This document shows, piece after piece, positions 1 through 8,310 of a stretch of 64,000 bases of DNA (positions are counted from its first letter, which is position 1; each line of letters opens with the position of its first letter). The notes beneath the pieces were generated by a model. It was not told the DNA's origin. It saw nothing but the letters and a program-made list of their open reading frames with translations, and made no database searches. The DNA is taken from assembly GCA_041394265.1 (NCBI GenBank), contig JAWKIO010000005.1:930001-994000 (forward strand), written 5' to 3'. Source of the stretch: Acidimicrobiales bacterium (GTDB lineage Bacteria; Actinomycetota; Acidimicrobiia; Acidimicrobiales; SZUA-35). The translations under genes were made by a program, and so were the position numbers.

Positions 1-716
1 AAGCCCTCGGCCATCCACCGCAGGAACGCAGCAACCTCGGCCGGATCGTTGCCGATCGATGATTCGTACCGGCGCGAACCCGTCGCCGCCTCGGCCGCCC
101 AGCCGTCGAGTTCCTCGGCCAGCGTCAGCGCCTGATTGCGCATCGGGATCCAGTCCTCGACCGCCTTGCGGACGTCGGCGAGAACCGATTCGACCTCGCC
201 TTGAAGGTCGCGGACTCCCGTGGTTCCCGACACCCGGTCGACCTCGAGGTGCACCAGCGACTCGTTCGGGCAGTCGTTCGACACGTCCTCGATCCGGACG
301 ATGTCGCCGTGCTCGTCGCGCTGGACATGAGCCATCGGATGCGCCAGCAGGTGGACCTGCAAGTCGAGTTGTTCGAGGAGGGCGAGGATCGAGTCGACGA
401 TGAAGGGCATGTCCTCACACACCACATCGATCACCGTATGTGGACTCGACCAGCCGTCGACCTCGGTGCGTGGGTTGTACACACTCACCAGCGTCTCGGC
501 AGGCTGGCGGGTGTGGGCCATCTCGAGGTGGCGCACCGCCGAGGCGTACAGCTCGAGCGGCTCCTTGTCGGCAAGGTCGTGGGCGGGAATCCGGCGGTAG
601 TACAGGCGCATCACCCGACTGCTCTCCGAAGGGTCATCACCGCGGTAGCGCCGCTGCGCCAGATCGACCACGGCATCGACCAGGGCACCCTTGACCTGTG
701 CGGACGAGTCAGACAT
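1..716 (-). CDS. gdh: NAD-specific glutamate dehydrogenase, N-terminal part (runs off window)
   Basis: These are the first 238 residues of a very large NAD-dependent glutamate dehydrogenase (Bac_GDH/GDH2 class, about 1,600 residues in mycobacteria and relatives). The enzyme deaminates L-glutamate to 2-oxoglutarate and ammonia in the cytoplasm. The frame is open from an ATG at 716 to the window edge. Conserved N-terminal stretches are visible, such as LYYRRIPAHDL near residue 40 and VCEDMPFIVDSILALLEQL near residue 105, typical of the ACT-like regulatory N-terminus. The catalytic part lies outside the window. The gene diverges from the phosphate symporter gene and shares a 221-bp intergenic region with it. 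The family call is firm; nothing can be said about the missing C-terminal 85 percent. Confidence 0.86.
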   Translation of the reverse strand, partial: MSDSSAQVKGALVDAVVDLAQRRYRGDDPSESSRVMRLYYRRIPAHDLADKEPLELYASAVRHLEMAHTRQPAETLVSVYNPRTEVDGWSSPHTVIDVVCEDMPFIVDSILALLEQLDLQVHLLAHPMAHVQRDEHGDIVRIEDVSNDCPNESLVHLEVDRVSGTTGVRDLQGEVESVLADVRKAVEDWIPMRNQALTLAEELDGWAAEAATGSRRYESSIGNDPAEVAAFLRWMAEG

Positions 717-886
717 CGTTTCCCATCACCCCCCGGGCGATTCCGAGCGTAGACCACCCTGTCGCCTGGCATCGGCTGACGCCACATCGGGCGGCACGGG
801 TTGCCCCTACCATCGGCGCTCGGACGACGGAGATGAGTCCGACGTCACACCCGGTGTCCGCCGGCCCGAGCAGACCAACATCAACT

Positions 887-919
887 GTTTGCCTGTTGGT
901 CACATCGAGTTCATCCTCG
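887..919 (+). promoter_or_regulatory. PHO-box-like direct repeats upstream of the phosphate symporter
   Basis: Three consecutive 11-bp units lie 19 bp before the GTG at 938: GTTTGCCTGTT (887-897), GGTCACATCGA (898-908) and GTTCATCCTCG (909-919). The last two resemble the Streptomyces PhoP direct-repeat unit, G(G/T)TCA followed by a pyrimidine-rich half. Similar units occur upstream of pstS and pstC in this window. The position suits activation by a PhoP-type response regulator under phosphate limitation. This is inferred from pattern and context only. Confidence 0.5.
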
Positions 920-937
920 CGCTAGCGTTCCTGCGAC

Positions 938-2080
938 GTGAGTGCCACCACCGCCCCCTCGGAATCTGCCAGTCATGAGCTCCCGACACCGGTTCGCTCG
1001 GTGCTCGTCGTCGGGTTCATCTACCTCTTCCTCGTCGGCGTCTCGAGCCTCGAGACCGGCATCAAGATCATGGGGGCCGACACCCAGGAACGGCTCTTCT
1101 CGGCGGTCACGAATCCGGTGGCCGGTCTCTGCGTCGGCGTTCTCGGGACGGTGCTGGTGCAGTCGTCGTCGGCCAGCACCTCGGTGATCGTCGGGCTCGT
1201 GGCGTCGGGGGCCATTTCGGTCGACCAGGCCGTCCCGATGGTCATGGGCGCCAACATCGGCACCACCGTCACCAATACGCTCGTGTCGCTCGGTCACGTA
1301 CGCCAGTCGGCCGAGTTCAAACGGGCGTTTGCCGCGGCCACGGTGCACGACTTCTTCAACGTCCTCGCCGTAGCGACGCTGCTCCCACTCGAGTTGCTCA
1401 CCGGCATCGTGTCGACGACCGCGCAGCGAATCTCCGAGACCTTGGTCGGCTCATCGGGATCGGAGTGGAAGTCACCGGTCAAGGCTTGGGTCAAGTGGCC
1501 GGTCCAGGCGATCGAAGGGGTATGGGAGAACGTGGCCTCGGGCAATCTGCTCGGCACGCTCATGGTCATCTCAGGCTTGCTGATCGTGCTGGCCTCCTTG
1601 ACCCTCATCACCAAGAACATGCGTACCCTGGTTGCCGATCGGGTCGAGCGATCCATGAACGCCGTGCTGTCGAAGGGCGGCGGAGTGATCGCATTGGTGC
1701 TCGGCCTGTCCATCACCATCGCCGTGCAGTCCTCGAGCATCACCACCTCGATTCTCATCCCACTCACCGCCGCCGGCGTACTTTCGCTGCGCAACGCCTA
1801 TCCGGTGACCCTCGGCGCAAACGTGGGCACCACGATCACCGCCCTCCTCGCTGCCCTCGCGGCCTCGAGTCCGGACTCACTCACCGTTGCGTTGGCGCAC
1901 ACCACCTTCAACGTGCTCGGCATCTTGTTCCTCTACGTCCTCCCCTTCGCCCGGGACGTACCGATCAGGCTCGCCGAAGGGCTGGCAACCATCGCCGTCC
2001 AGCGCCGCTCGCTCGCCTTCGGCTATGTCTTGGTGTCCTTCATCGTCCTCCCGCTGATCGGCGTGGTACTCCTCCGCTGA
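938..2080 (+). CDS. Na+/phosphate symporter (NptA/PF02690 family)
   Basis: This 380-residue integral membrane protein is a sodium-dependent phosphate cotransporter of the type II Na/Pi (NptA, YjbB) family, moving phosphate inward with Na+. The family's inverted duplication is clear: two QSSS motifs, at about residues 75-78 and 264-267, each lie in a hydrophobic repeat, and each is followed by a Gly/Ala-Asn-hydrophobic-Gly-Thr-Thr stretch (MGANIGTTVT and LGANVGTTIT). There are about eight to ten hydrophobic segments. The GTG start at 938 keeps a short polar N-terminus before the first membrane helix; a later ATG would cut into it. A PhoU-like gene follows after 31 bp, as is common for this family. 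PHO-box-like repeats upstream suggest induction by phosphate starvation. Confidence 0.9.
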   Translation: MSATTAPSESASHELPTPVRSVLVVGFIYLFLVGVSSLETGIKIMGADTQERLFSAVTNPVAGLCVGVLGTVLVQSSSASTSVIVGLVASGAISVDQAVPMVMGANIGTTVTNTLVSLGHVRQSAEFKRAFAAATVHDFFNVLAVATLLPLELLTGIVSTTAQRISETLVGSSGSEWKSPVKAWVKWPVQAIEGVWENVASGNLLGTLMVISGLLIVLASLTLITKNMRTLVADRVERSMNAVLSKGGGVIALVLGLSITIAVQSSSITTSILIPLTAAGVLSLRNAYPVTLGANVGTTITALLAALAASSPDSLTVALAHTTFNVLGILFLYVLPFARDVPIRLAEGLATIAVQRRSLAFGYVLVSFIVLPLIGVVLLR

Positions 2081-2111
2081 CCCCAGCGTTCTTCACAAGG
2101 CGGTAACGCAC

Positions 2112-2783
2112 ATGCTCTCCTTCTTCAAGAAGTCGCCCGGCGGCGGACTCGACCACATCGTGCACCGCTCGGTCACGATGCTCGGCGACGCACGGCATTC
2201 GTTCGACCTGGCAACGCTGGCCCTGCTCACCGGCGCCGATGTCGACGCCGTCTCAGACGACATCCGCGAGACTGACGCCCGCATCAACCGAGCCGAGCAG
2301 GAGCTGCGCTCCGAGCTCGTCGTGCACGTCACCGTGAAAGGCGCCACCGACATCGGCACGGTGCTCGGCCTGATCCTCCTGCTCAAGAAGATCGAGCGCA
2401 TCGGCGACCAGGCGAAGAACATTCTCGACCTGGCCGAGGGCGGCGTCCTCTTGTCGAACCAGCCCGACACCGAGGCAATGCTCGCTCAACGCTCGACCGT
2501 GTCGGCGCTCTTCGCCGAGGCCGCCGAGATGCTCGCCAGTGCCGAAGAAGTGCCGACCGATGACTACGTCGCCCGCGCCAACACCATCGTCGCCGACACC
2601 CAGGCCAAGATCGACGAGTTCATGCGCTCGGATCGGCCCGGCCACGAGGTCGTCCCCCGCGCCATCTACTACCGATACCTCAAGCGAATCGTGGCCAACC
2701 TGATCGGCATCGTTCGGACCTCGGTCGATCCGATCCAGTACGCCGACTACCTCGACCAGGGCACCGTCGACACCGACGACTGA
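2112..2783 (+). CDS. PhoU-like / DUF47-type phosphate transport accessory protein
   Basis: This cytoplasmic, largely helical protein of 223 residues belongs to the PhoU/DUF47 group, which accompanies phosphate transporters and modulates uptake or signalling. The metal-binding PhoU signature is visible as KKIERIGDQAKN around residues 96-107, and acidic residues in the second half (RANTIVADTQAKIDEF) match the second three-helix bundle. It starts 31 bp after the Na+/phosphate symporter gene and is probably cotranscribed. The role is inferred from family and position. The 3' end faces a 30-bp tandem repeat and a convergent gene. Confidence 0.83.
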   Translation: MLSFFKKSPGGGLDHIVHRSVTMLGDARHSFDLATLALLTGADVDAVSDDIRETDARINRAEQELRSELVVHVTVKGATDIGTVLGLILLLKKIERIGDQAKNILDLAEGGVLLSNQPDTEAMLAQRSTVSALFAEAAEMLASAEEVPTDDYVARANTIVADTQAKIDEFMRSDRPGHEVVPRAIYYRYLKRIVANLIGIVRTSVDPIQYADYLDQGTVDTDD

Positions 2784-2802
2784 GCCTCCGGAGCCGCGGC
2801 CA

Positions 2803-2915
2803 CCCGGCCAGCGGCGCCTCAGGCCTTGACTACCAGGCCAGCGGCGCCTCAGGCCTTGACTACCCGGCCAGCGGCGCCTCAGGCCTTGACTACCCGGCCA
2901 GCGGCGCCTCAGGCC
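2803..2915. repeat. 30-bp tandem repeat, about 3.8 copies, between convergent genes
   Basis: Units start at 2803, 2833, 2863 and 2893. The copies are nearly identical; the second has one C-to-A change, and the last is cut short at about 2915. Each unit contains a 20-bp imperfect palindrome (GGCCAGCGGCGCCTCAGGCC, two symmetrical mismatches). The last unit overlaps the stop codon and final codons of the minus-strand AIM24-like gene, so each copy reproduces that TGA context. The array fills nearly all of the gap between the two converging genes and could act as a bidirectional terminator. It arose by duplication of the 3' end of the minus-strand gene. Confidence 0.85.
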
Positions 2916-3805
2916 GTGGCAGTGGGAGCGATCCGCCCCTCGGCCGGCTGCACGATGACGATGCCGCTTCCGGTGAACGCCAACTGGAACGCCTCGCCCG
3001 AGCCGCGGCCGATCAGTGCCTTCGCCTTCACGGTCCGGTTGAGCGACGTCGACAACGACGAGCTCCAGGCGACCGCCGCATCGGGATCGGCGAACGTCGG
3101 CTGATCCGTCTTGAGCACGACCGGCTCACCCTGAGTGGTGATCGCGACCCACCCGTGACCCGCAATCTGCGTGTTGAACATGCCACCGGCGACCATGCCG
3201 GCCCCCGGCACACGAACGACGTCCCATTGCAGCGTCGGCTCGAAGGCAAGGACGTTCTTCCCGTTGATCGTGAGTCCGGCGCCCTCGAGATGCAGGATGT
3301 GGACCTGATCGGCCTCGTGAGCGAGGAACAGTTCGCCAGTACCGCTGCAGCGCATGAGCGGCACACCCTCGCCGGTGAGCGCCTTCTTCATGAACTTGCC
3401 GACGCTGCCCGACCCCTCGTAGTCGAAGTCGATGTCGCCTTGAAACGCCACCATCGATCCCTGGCGGGCGAGGACCGGCTCCCCCAGGGTCACCTTCAGC
3501 ATCTTGGTGTTCTGTCGGATGACTCGCTGGCCCGATCCCGACCCGACCTCGGCGTAGCGATCATCGAGAAGCTCCGAGCGGATGCCTCCGGTTCCTCCTC
3601 CCATCGGGGCGGAGGCTGAGGCCCCCGGACCCGGGGGCGGTGGGGTCGAACTCGGACCCGGAGGCGGAGGGGTCGGCTCGGCCGCTGGAGGCGGTGGGGT
3701 CGGCTGGGCGGGCTGTGTCTCGTTGGTCCAGGCCGTCCCGTCCCAGTAGCGGACGAGGGCAGGGTCACCTGCGGGATCTGGATACCAACCGGCGGGTGTC
3801 GACAT
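2909..3805 (-). CDS. AIM24-family protein with N-terminal DUF2510 and proline-rich linker
   Basis: This is a 298-residue protein. Residues 1-30 form a DUF2510 motif (GWYPDPAGDPALVRYWDGTA), an actinobacterial module often found at the start of membrane-associated proteins. A proline-rich linker follows (about residues 33-70). Residues from about 85 onward match the AIM24/TIGR00266 beta-rich fold, with the characteristic GEPVLARQGSMVAFQGDIDF and FLAHEADQVHILHLEGAGL segments. The biochemical role of bacterial AIM24 proteins is not established. I chose the ATG at 3805 because the DUF2510 motif starts immediately after it; an upstream in-frame start would add 18 unrelated residues. No membrane segment is seen. 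The 3' end lies in the 30-bp repeat array. Confidence 0.8.
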   Translation of the reverse strand: MSTPAGWYPDPAGDPALVRYWDGTAWTNETQPAQPTPPPPAAEPTPPPPGPSSTPPPPGPGASASAPMGGGTGGIRSELLDDRYAEVGSGSGQRVIRQNTKMLKVTLGEPVLARQGSMVAFQGDIDFDYEGSGSVGKFMKKALTGEGVPLMRCSGTGELFLAHEADQVHILHLEGAGLTINGKNVLAFEPTLQWDVVRVPGAGMVAGGMFNTQIAGHGWVAITTQGEPVVLKTDQPTFADPDAAVAWSSSLSTSLNRTVKAKALIGRGSGEAFQLAFTGSGIVIVQPAEGRIAPTATA

Positions 3806-3886
3806 GATGGCGATGGTAGCGACTCGACACGCCGGCATCCGGGCAGGCCACACCGACACTCGATGTCGTTACCCGGCGGGCCGGTG

Positions 3887-5122
3887 TCAGCCGTCGATCG
3901 CCACGGGGATCGACCGGGCGGAACGATCGCTGATCGTCGCCTTCCACTCGACGGGACCAGCAAGGCGTAGCGTCGGGAACCGTCGCAGGAGCGCCGGAAT
4001 GGCGATGCTCGACTCGAGCCGAGCGAGGGACGCCCCGAGGCAGAAGTGGTGACCCCTCCCGAACGCCAGATGGGGATTGGGATCTCGGCGCAGATCGAGA
4101 CGCTCGGCACGTTCGAACACACGCGGATCTCGGTTGGCGGCGAGGATCGTGAAGAACACGGTCTGCCCCTGCTCGAAGCGACAGCCGTCGCGGTCGTGGG
4201 TCTCGGCGACCGTGCGCATCATCGCCTTCGCCGGACTCTCGAACCGTAGGAGTTCCTCGACGGCCGGCGCGATGTCGACATCACCGTGCCGGAGGTCGCG
4301 AGCCGCGTGTCCATCGTCGAGCAGTGCCGCGGTGGCGGAACCGAGGTGCGACGTCGTCGTGTCGTGACCGGCGAAGAGCAGAAGCGAACAGGCGCCCAGC
4401 ATCTCTGCCGACGTCAGGCCGCTCGGATCCGACTCGGATTCGAGGAGGAGAGACAGCAGATTGTTCTCGGGCGCCCGGCGATAGCGCTCGATGAGCGCCC
4501 CTAGGTTCTGCTCCAGCTCCGAGCCGGCGGCACGAGCGAGTTCGTCGTAGTCGGCCCGGCCGGTCGCACCGAAGACGACCACGCCGAACTTCTGTGACCA
4601 ATCGGCAAGCCAGCGCCCTTCGTCCTCGGGGACACCGAAGAGCTCGGCGATCACGGCCGCCGGCAGTGGATGGGTGAATGCCTCGACCAGGTCGACGATC
4701 GCGCCGTCGGCGAGGTCGACCGCCAAGCGATCCAACAATCGTGTGACGTACCCCTCGATCGCCGATGTGAGCGGCGCAACGGCCCTCGGGGTGAACGATC
4801 GGGACAGCGGCGAACGGAGTCGTGTGTGATCCGGCGGCTCGTGGAACAGCATCCACCCTTCGAGGAGACGGATCGCGCCGTCGAGCGCCTCGGCCCGAGC
4901 GCCGCTCAGCCGGGAGCGAAAGCCGTCCATCCGTTCGGTCGACAGTCGCGGATCGGTGAAGGCGGCCTCGAGTTCGGGGTGACCGGTGATCACCCACGCG
5001 CGGTGTCGGTCGCTCCAAGCAATGGGCGCACGGTCTCGAACACGCCCCAGGTACTCGTGGGGACGATCGACGCACTCGGCTGCCAACAGATCGATGTCGT
5101 GGTCCGTGGTCATCGGTGTCAC
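3887..5122 (-). CDS. Cytochrome P450
   Basis: This soluble bacterial cytochrome P450 has 411 residues, the usual length. It is a haem-thiolate monooxygenase needing external ferredoxin or reductase. All hallmark motifs are present: the I-helix oxygen-binding AGHDTTTSHL (about residue 252), the ExxR of helix K (EELLRFE), and the haem-ligand loop FGRGHHFCLGASLAR with the cysteine at about residue 361. The GTG at 5122 overlaps the stop of the upstream dehydrogenase gene by four bases (GTGA), indicating translational coupling; an ATG three codons later (5113) is also possible. No ferredoxin gene is adjacent. The substrate is unknown. The coupling with a short-chain dehydrogenase suggests hydroxylation and oxidation of one lipid, steroid or terpenoid substrate, which is inference. 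Confidence 0.92.
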   Translation of the reverse strand: MTPMTTDHDIDLLAAECVDRPHEYLGRVRDRAPIAWSDRHRAWVITGHPELEAAFTDPRLSTERMDGFRSRLSGARAEALDGAIRLLEGWMLFHEPPDHTRLRSPLSRSFTPRAVAPLTSAIEGYVTRLLDRLAVDLADGAIVDLVEAFTHPLPAAVIAELFGVPEDEGRWLADWSQKFGVVVFGATGRADYDELARAAGSELEQNLGALIERYRRAPENNLLSLLLESESDPSGLTSAEMLGACSLLLFAGHDTTTSHLGSATAALLDDGHAARDLRHGDVDIAPAVEELLRFESPAKAMMRTVAETHDRDGCRFEQGQTVFFTILAANRDPRVFERAERLDLRRDPNPHLAFGRGHHFCLGASLARLESSIAIPALLRRFPTLRLAGPVEWKATISDRSARSIPVAIDG

Positions 5123-5892
5123 CGGAGGCGAGATGGACTCATGCGCAGGCCTCCGTCGATGCGGATGATCTCACCGTTGAGCATCGGGTTCTCGATGATG
5201 TGGCGGGCGAGCCGTCCGTATTCGGCGGGATTGCCGAACCGGGGTGGGAACGGGGTCGAGTCGGCCATTGCCTCACCGAACTCGGGGGGCATCCCGGCGA
5301 CCATCGGGGTCTCGAACGATCCGGGAGCGATCGACATCACCCGGACGCCCTCGGGTGCGAGGTCACGAGCCATCGGAAGTGTCATCCCCGCAACGCCGCC
5401 CTTCGACGCCGAGTAAGCGACACCGCCGTCGACGCCGTCGAACGCTGCGATCGAGGAGGTGGTGACGATCACCCCCCGCTCGCCGTCGTCGCCCAGGGGC
5501 TCGGCGTCTCGCAACTCCCAGGCGAAGAGCCGGCACAGGTTGAACGTGCCGGTCAGGTTCACGCGCACGACCCGCTCGAACAGCTCGAGATCATGAGGCT
5601 GGCGACGCCCGACCATCCGCTTCCCTGCCCCGATGCCGGCGCAGCAGACGAGCGCTCGCGGGACACCGAGTTCGGTGACGACTCGTTCGATTGCGACCAC
5701 CGCCGAGTCGCCCGATCCGACGTCGCACGCAACGAAGAGTCCATCGATCTCCTTCGCCACCTCGGGACCACGCTCTCGGTTCATGTCGAGGATCGCCACC
5801 GATGCGCCTGCCGCCGCCAGCTCCCGGGCTGTCGCCTCACCCAATCCCGATGCGCCTCCGGTGACGACAGCAACTGCGTTCTCGAGCTCCAT
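5119..5892 (-). CDS. Short-chain dehydrogenase, HSD17B10-like 3-hydroxyacyl-CoA dehydrogenase
   Basis: This is a 257-residue classical SDR with Rossmann glycine motif TGGASGLG (residues 11-18), the acidic residue of LDMN favouring NAD+, a CCAGIG motif, catalytic Ser in VTTSSIAAF, and YSASKGG with the catalytic Tyr and Lys. Overall sequence pattern is closest to the type II 3-hydroxyacyl-CoA/17-beta-hydroxysteroid dehydrogenase group. It probably oxidises a 3-hydroxyacyl-CoA or steroid alcohol in the cytoplasm. It is first in a two-gene unit whose stop codon overlaps the P450 start. The ATG at 5892 gives the standard SDR N-terminus just ahead of the first beta strand. Confidence 0.87.
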   Translation of the reverse strand: MELENAVAVVTGGASGLGEATARELAAAGASVAILDMNRERGPEVAKEIDGLFVACDVGSGDSAVVAIERVVTELGVPRALVCCAGIGAGKRMVGRRQPHDLELFERVVRVNLTGTFNLCRLFAWELRDAEPLGDDGERGVIVTTSSIAAFDGVDGGVAYSASKGGVAGMTLPMARDLAPEGVRVMSIAPGSFETPMVAGMPPEFGEAMADSTPFPPRFGNPAEYGRLARHIIENPMLNGEIIRIDGGLRMSPSRLR

Positions 5893-5972
5893 CTGCGCAC
5901 TCTAGAGGGTCGACCATCGCCGACCCAGACGAGGTTCGGGCGCGTGGGGCTCGATCTCGGTACGTTCTCACC

Positions 5973-6938
5973 GTGACTCATCGCGTTGGCATCATCGGTC
6001 TCGGAACGGTCGGCTCCCGCTTCGTCGAGCAGTTCTCGCTGCATCCTGCCTTCGAGGTCGTCGCCGCATGGGACCCGGATCCCAGTGCCTGCGACGCTCG
6101 GGCGCACGCCGTCGACATCAAGCCGGGCCCGACAGAGGTCATCGATGCCGCCGACATGGTGTACATCGCCGTACCACCCCTCTTCCACGGCCAGTACGTC
6201 GAGGCGTGCATCGCCGCAGGAAAGGCGATCTTCTGCGAGAAGCCGCTCGGGATCGATGTTGCGGCGAGTCGCAAGCTGGTCGACGACGTGTCAGCGAGCG
6301 GCCTGCCCGCAGCTGTCAACTTCGTCTTCGGGGCTGCGCCGTCGGCGCTCCGTCTCGTCGACGCCGTCGAGCGGGGCGAACTCGGCGAGATCGTGCGGTG
6401 CGACCTCCGTCTGCACTTCGCTCACTGGCCGCGCATCTGGCACCAGAAGGCAGCGTGGCTGGCGCTGCGAGACCAAGGCGGCTGGATTCGCGAAGTCGTC
6501 TCACACTTCCTCTTCCTCGCCGGGCGGCTGCTCGGACCGCTGACACTCGAGCATTCGTCGGTCTCGTTCCCCGATGGCACCGATGGCGTGGCGGCCGAGT
6601 GCGACGCCGTTGCCCGTCTCACCTCCGATCGTGGTCCGCTGACGATGATCGGAACCAGCGAGGGAGTCGGACCCGACGTCGTCGATCTGACGGTGCGAGG
6701 ACGCAGTCGATCGCTCCGGGTCCTCGACTGGTACCGCTTGCAGGCCACCGACGGAGGCGAGTGGGCCGACCTCCTCGGCGACGATCGCCTCGCACTTGGA
6801 ACGTCGGCCTACCACTCACAACTGGATCAGTTGGCTCGAATGCTCGACGGGGAATCGCACACACTCGCCAACTTCGCCGAGGCGCTGGCCGTCCAGGAAC
6901 TGGTCGAGAGCATGCTCACCGTTCCACCACCGTCCTAG
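5973..6938 (+). CDS. Gfo/Idh/MocA-family NAD(P)-dependent oxidoreductase
   Basis: This is a 321-residue dehydrogenase. The N-terminal Rossmann fold has GIIGLGTVGSRF (residues 6-17). The family's conserved cofactor-side motif FCEKPLGIDV, with the Lys, is at about residues 87-96. A C-terminal alpha/beta domain follows (WHQKAAWLALRDQGGWIREV and onward). Members oxidise or reduce sugars, inositols and other carbonyl substrates; the specific substrate is not predictable here. The GTG start at 5973 sits directly before the first beta strand. The gene is convergent with a methyltransferase gene, and the two stop regions overlap by four bases. Confidence 0.85.
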   Translation: MTHRVGIIGLGTVGSRFVEQFSLHPAFEVVAAWDPDPSACDARAHAVDIKPGPTEVIDAADMVYIAVPPLFHGQYVEACIAAGKAIFCEKPLGIDVAASRKLVDDVSASGLPAAVNFVFGAAPSALRLVDAVERGELGEIVRCDLRLHFAHWPRIWHQKAAWLALRDQGGWIREVVSHFLFLAGRLLGPLTLEHSSVSFPDGTDGVAAECDAVARLTSDRGPLTMIGTSEGVGPDVVDLTVRGRSRSLRVLDWYRLQATDGGEWADLLGDDRLALGTSAYHSQLDQLARMLDGESHTLANFAEALAVQELVESMLTVPPPS

Positions 6939-7564
6939 CGAATGGCGACACCCCAGTAGATGGGATGGGCGGGGTTGAGCTTGCTGCCGAGAGTGTCTCG
7001 GGTGGCACGAACCTCGGCGAAGCCGGCGGCCTCGATGGCGTCGACGGTGTCGGGAGCCGGATCGCACCCATCACCGACCAGACCCCACGGCCAACGAATG
7101 GCTCGCTGGAGTCCACGTACCACCGGCTGCTCGGACGCCACGTGTTCGATGAAGAGGAAGCGGCCACCGGGCTCGAGAATCCGGTGGATCTCGCGCACCA
7201 TGGCGATCTGATCGCCGACACTGCAGAGCACCAGGGTCGAAACAACAGCGGCGACGCTGCCATCGGCCAACCCCGCCTCCCGAAGGTCGTCCGATCGGAT
7301 CTCGAGTTGGATCCCCGCGTCGACAGCAGCCCGGCGCAGACCATCGTGCATCGCCCGATTCGGCTCAAACGCCAGCACCGACGCGCCCGCCGGATAGCGG
7401 CGGAAGTTCGAACCGAGGCCCGGTCCGATCTCGATGATCCGGTCGGGCAGCGCCACGAGGGTCTCGTCCTTGTGCGGGCGGAACGTCGCGTCGATACCGC
7501 CGGCCAGATGGGACCAACAACGAGCGAAGAACCGGTCCTGCCAGCCGGGCGTGGTCGTGTTCAT
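6935..7564 (-). CDS. Class I SAM-dependent methyltransferase (METTL7/UbiE-like)
   Basis: This predicted methyltransferase has 209 residues. The SAM-binding motif I is RIIEIGPGLGSNF, and the acidic end of strand 2 is in LAFEPNRAMH. Post-motif LADGSVAAVVSTLVLCSV and the late motif EIHRILEPGGRFLFIEHV are typical of the Methyltransf_11 family and resemble METTL7-type thiol or alkyl methyltransferases. I start at the ATG at 7564 (MNTTTPGW), because upstream sequence in the same frame is arginine- and proline-rich without similarity and would approach the divergent hydrolase gene. The substrate is unknown. Confidence 0.82.
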   Translation of the reverse strand: MNTTTPGWQDRFFARCWSHLAGGIDATFRPHKDETLVALPDRIIEIGPGLGSNFRRYPAGASVLAFEPNRAMHDGLRRAAVDAGIQLEIRSDDLREAGLADGSVAAVVSTLVLCSVGDQIAMVREIHRILEPGGRFLFIEHVASEQPVVRGLQRAIRWPWGLVGDGCDPAPDTVDAIEAAGFAEVRATRDTLGSKLNPAHPIYWGVAIR

Positions 7565-7644
7565 GTGCGTGAGGGTACGGCCTCCGAACGGCGTGGGCCG
7601 CAGCCCAACTGGGGCGCGCACCGCCGGACCAGTAGGGTGCGACG

Positions 7645-8310
7645 ATGCGTGTCAACGTCACCACTGCCGGATCCGGCCCACCCATCGTCCTCCTGCACGG
7701 CATCGGGTCGAGCTCCGCCACCTGGGCGACCGGCATGTCACTGCTGCAGGATCGTTACACGGTGGCTGCCATCGACCTCATGGGCCACGGAGCCTCACCG
7801 GTTCCCGACGATCCGGCCGAATACACACGTGACCGTGCCCTCGATGACATCGACGAACTGCTCGCCACCTTCGACGAGCCGGCCGTGCTCGTCGGCCACT
7901 CGCTCGGCGGCTACCTGGCCCTGGCCCATGCGGCAACAAGGCCCGGTGTGGCCCGTGGCGTCGTGGTGCTCAACACCGGCCCAGGGTTCCGTGATCCGGA
8001 GAAGCGAGAGGCGTGGAACGACCGCTCGCGCCGGAACGCCCACCGTTTCGGCGTGGTGCCGCAAGCCGCCGAACTCAACTTGCAGGAGGACTCGGTGGTC
8101 ATGGATCGTGTGGCCGAGACGGCAACCCCGACCCTGGTGTTGGCCGGCGACGCCGACCGTCCCGAGTACGCAGGCGCCGGGCAGTACCTCGAGCGCAAGA
8201 TGCCGAACGCTCGGTTCGTCTCGATCGCCGGTGGCGAGCACGCCATGCACGAGGACTCCCACGCCCAAGAGGTCGCCGACCTCATCGCCGAGTTCATCGA
8301 GGGTCTGTGA
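7645..8310 (+). CDS. Alpha/beta hydrolase
   Basis: This is a compact 221-residue alpha/beta-hydrolase-fold protein. The oxyanion-hole motif LLHGIGSS is at residues 17-24, the nucleophile elbow GHSLGG has Ser at about residue 85, an acid follows in LAGDADRPEY, and the catalytic His is in GGEHAMHED near the C-terminus. It is probably a cytoplasmic esterase or C-C hydrolase of unknown substrate. Its TGA overlaps the GTG start of coaE by four bases (GTGA), so the two are translationally coupled. No functional link between the two activities is known to me. Confidence 0.85.
   Translation: MRVNVTTAGSGPPIVLLHGIGSSSATWATGMSLLQDRYTVAAIDLMGHGASPVPDDPAEYTRDRALDDIDELLATFDEPAVLVGHSLGGYLALAHAATRPGVARGVVVLNTGPGFRDPEKREAWNDRSRRNAHRFGVVPQAAELNLQEDSVVMDRVAETATPTLVLAGDADRPEYAGAGQYLERKMPNARFVSIAGGEHAMHEDSHAQEVADLIAEFIEGL

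Noticed and set aside
2803..2915. CRISPR-like array
   Set aside because: The 30-bp units are directly adjacent with no spacers, and there are no cas genes.
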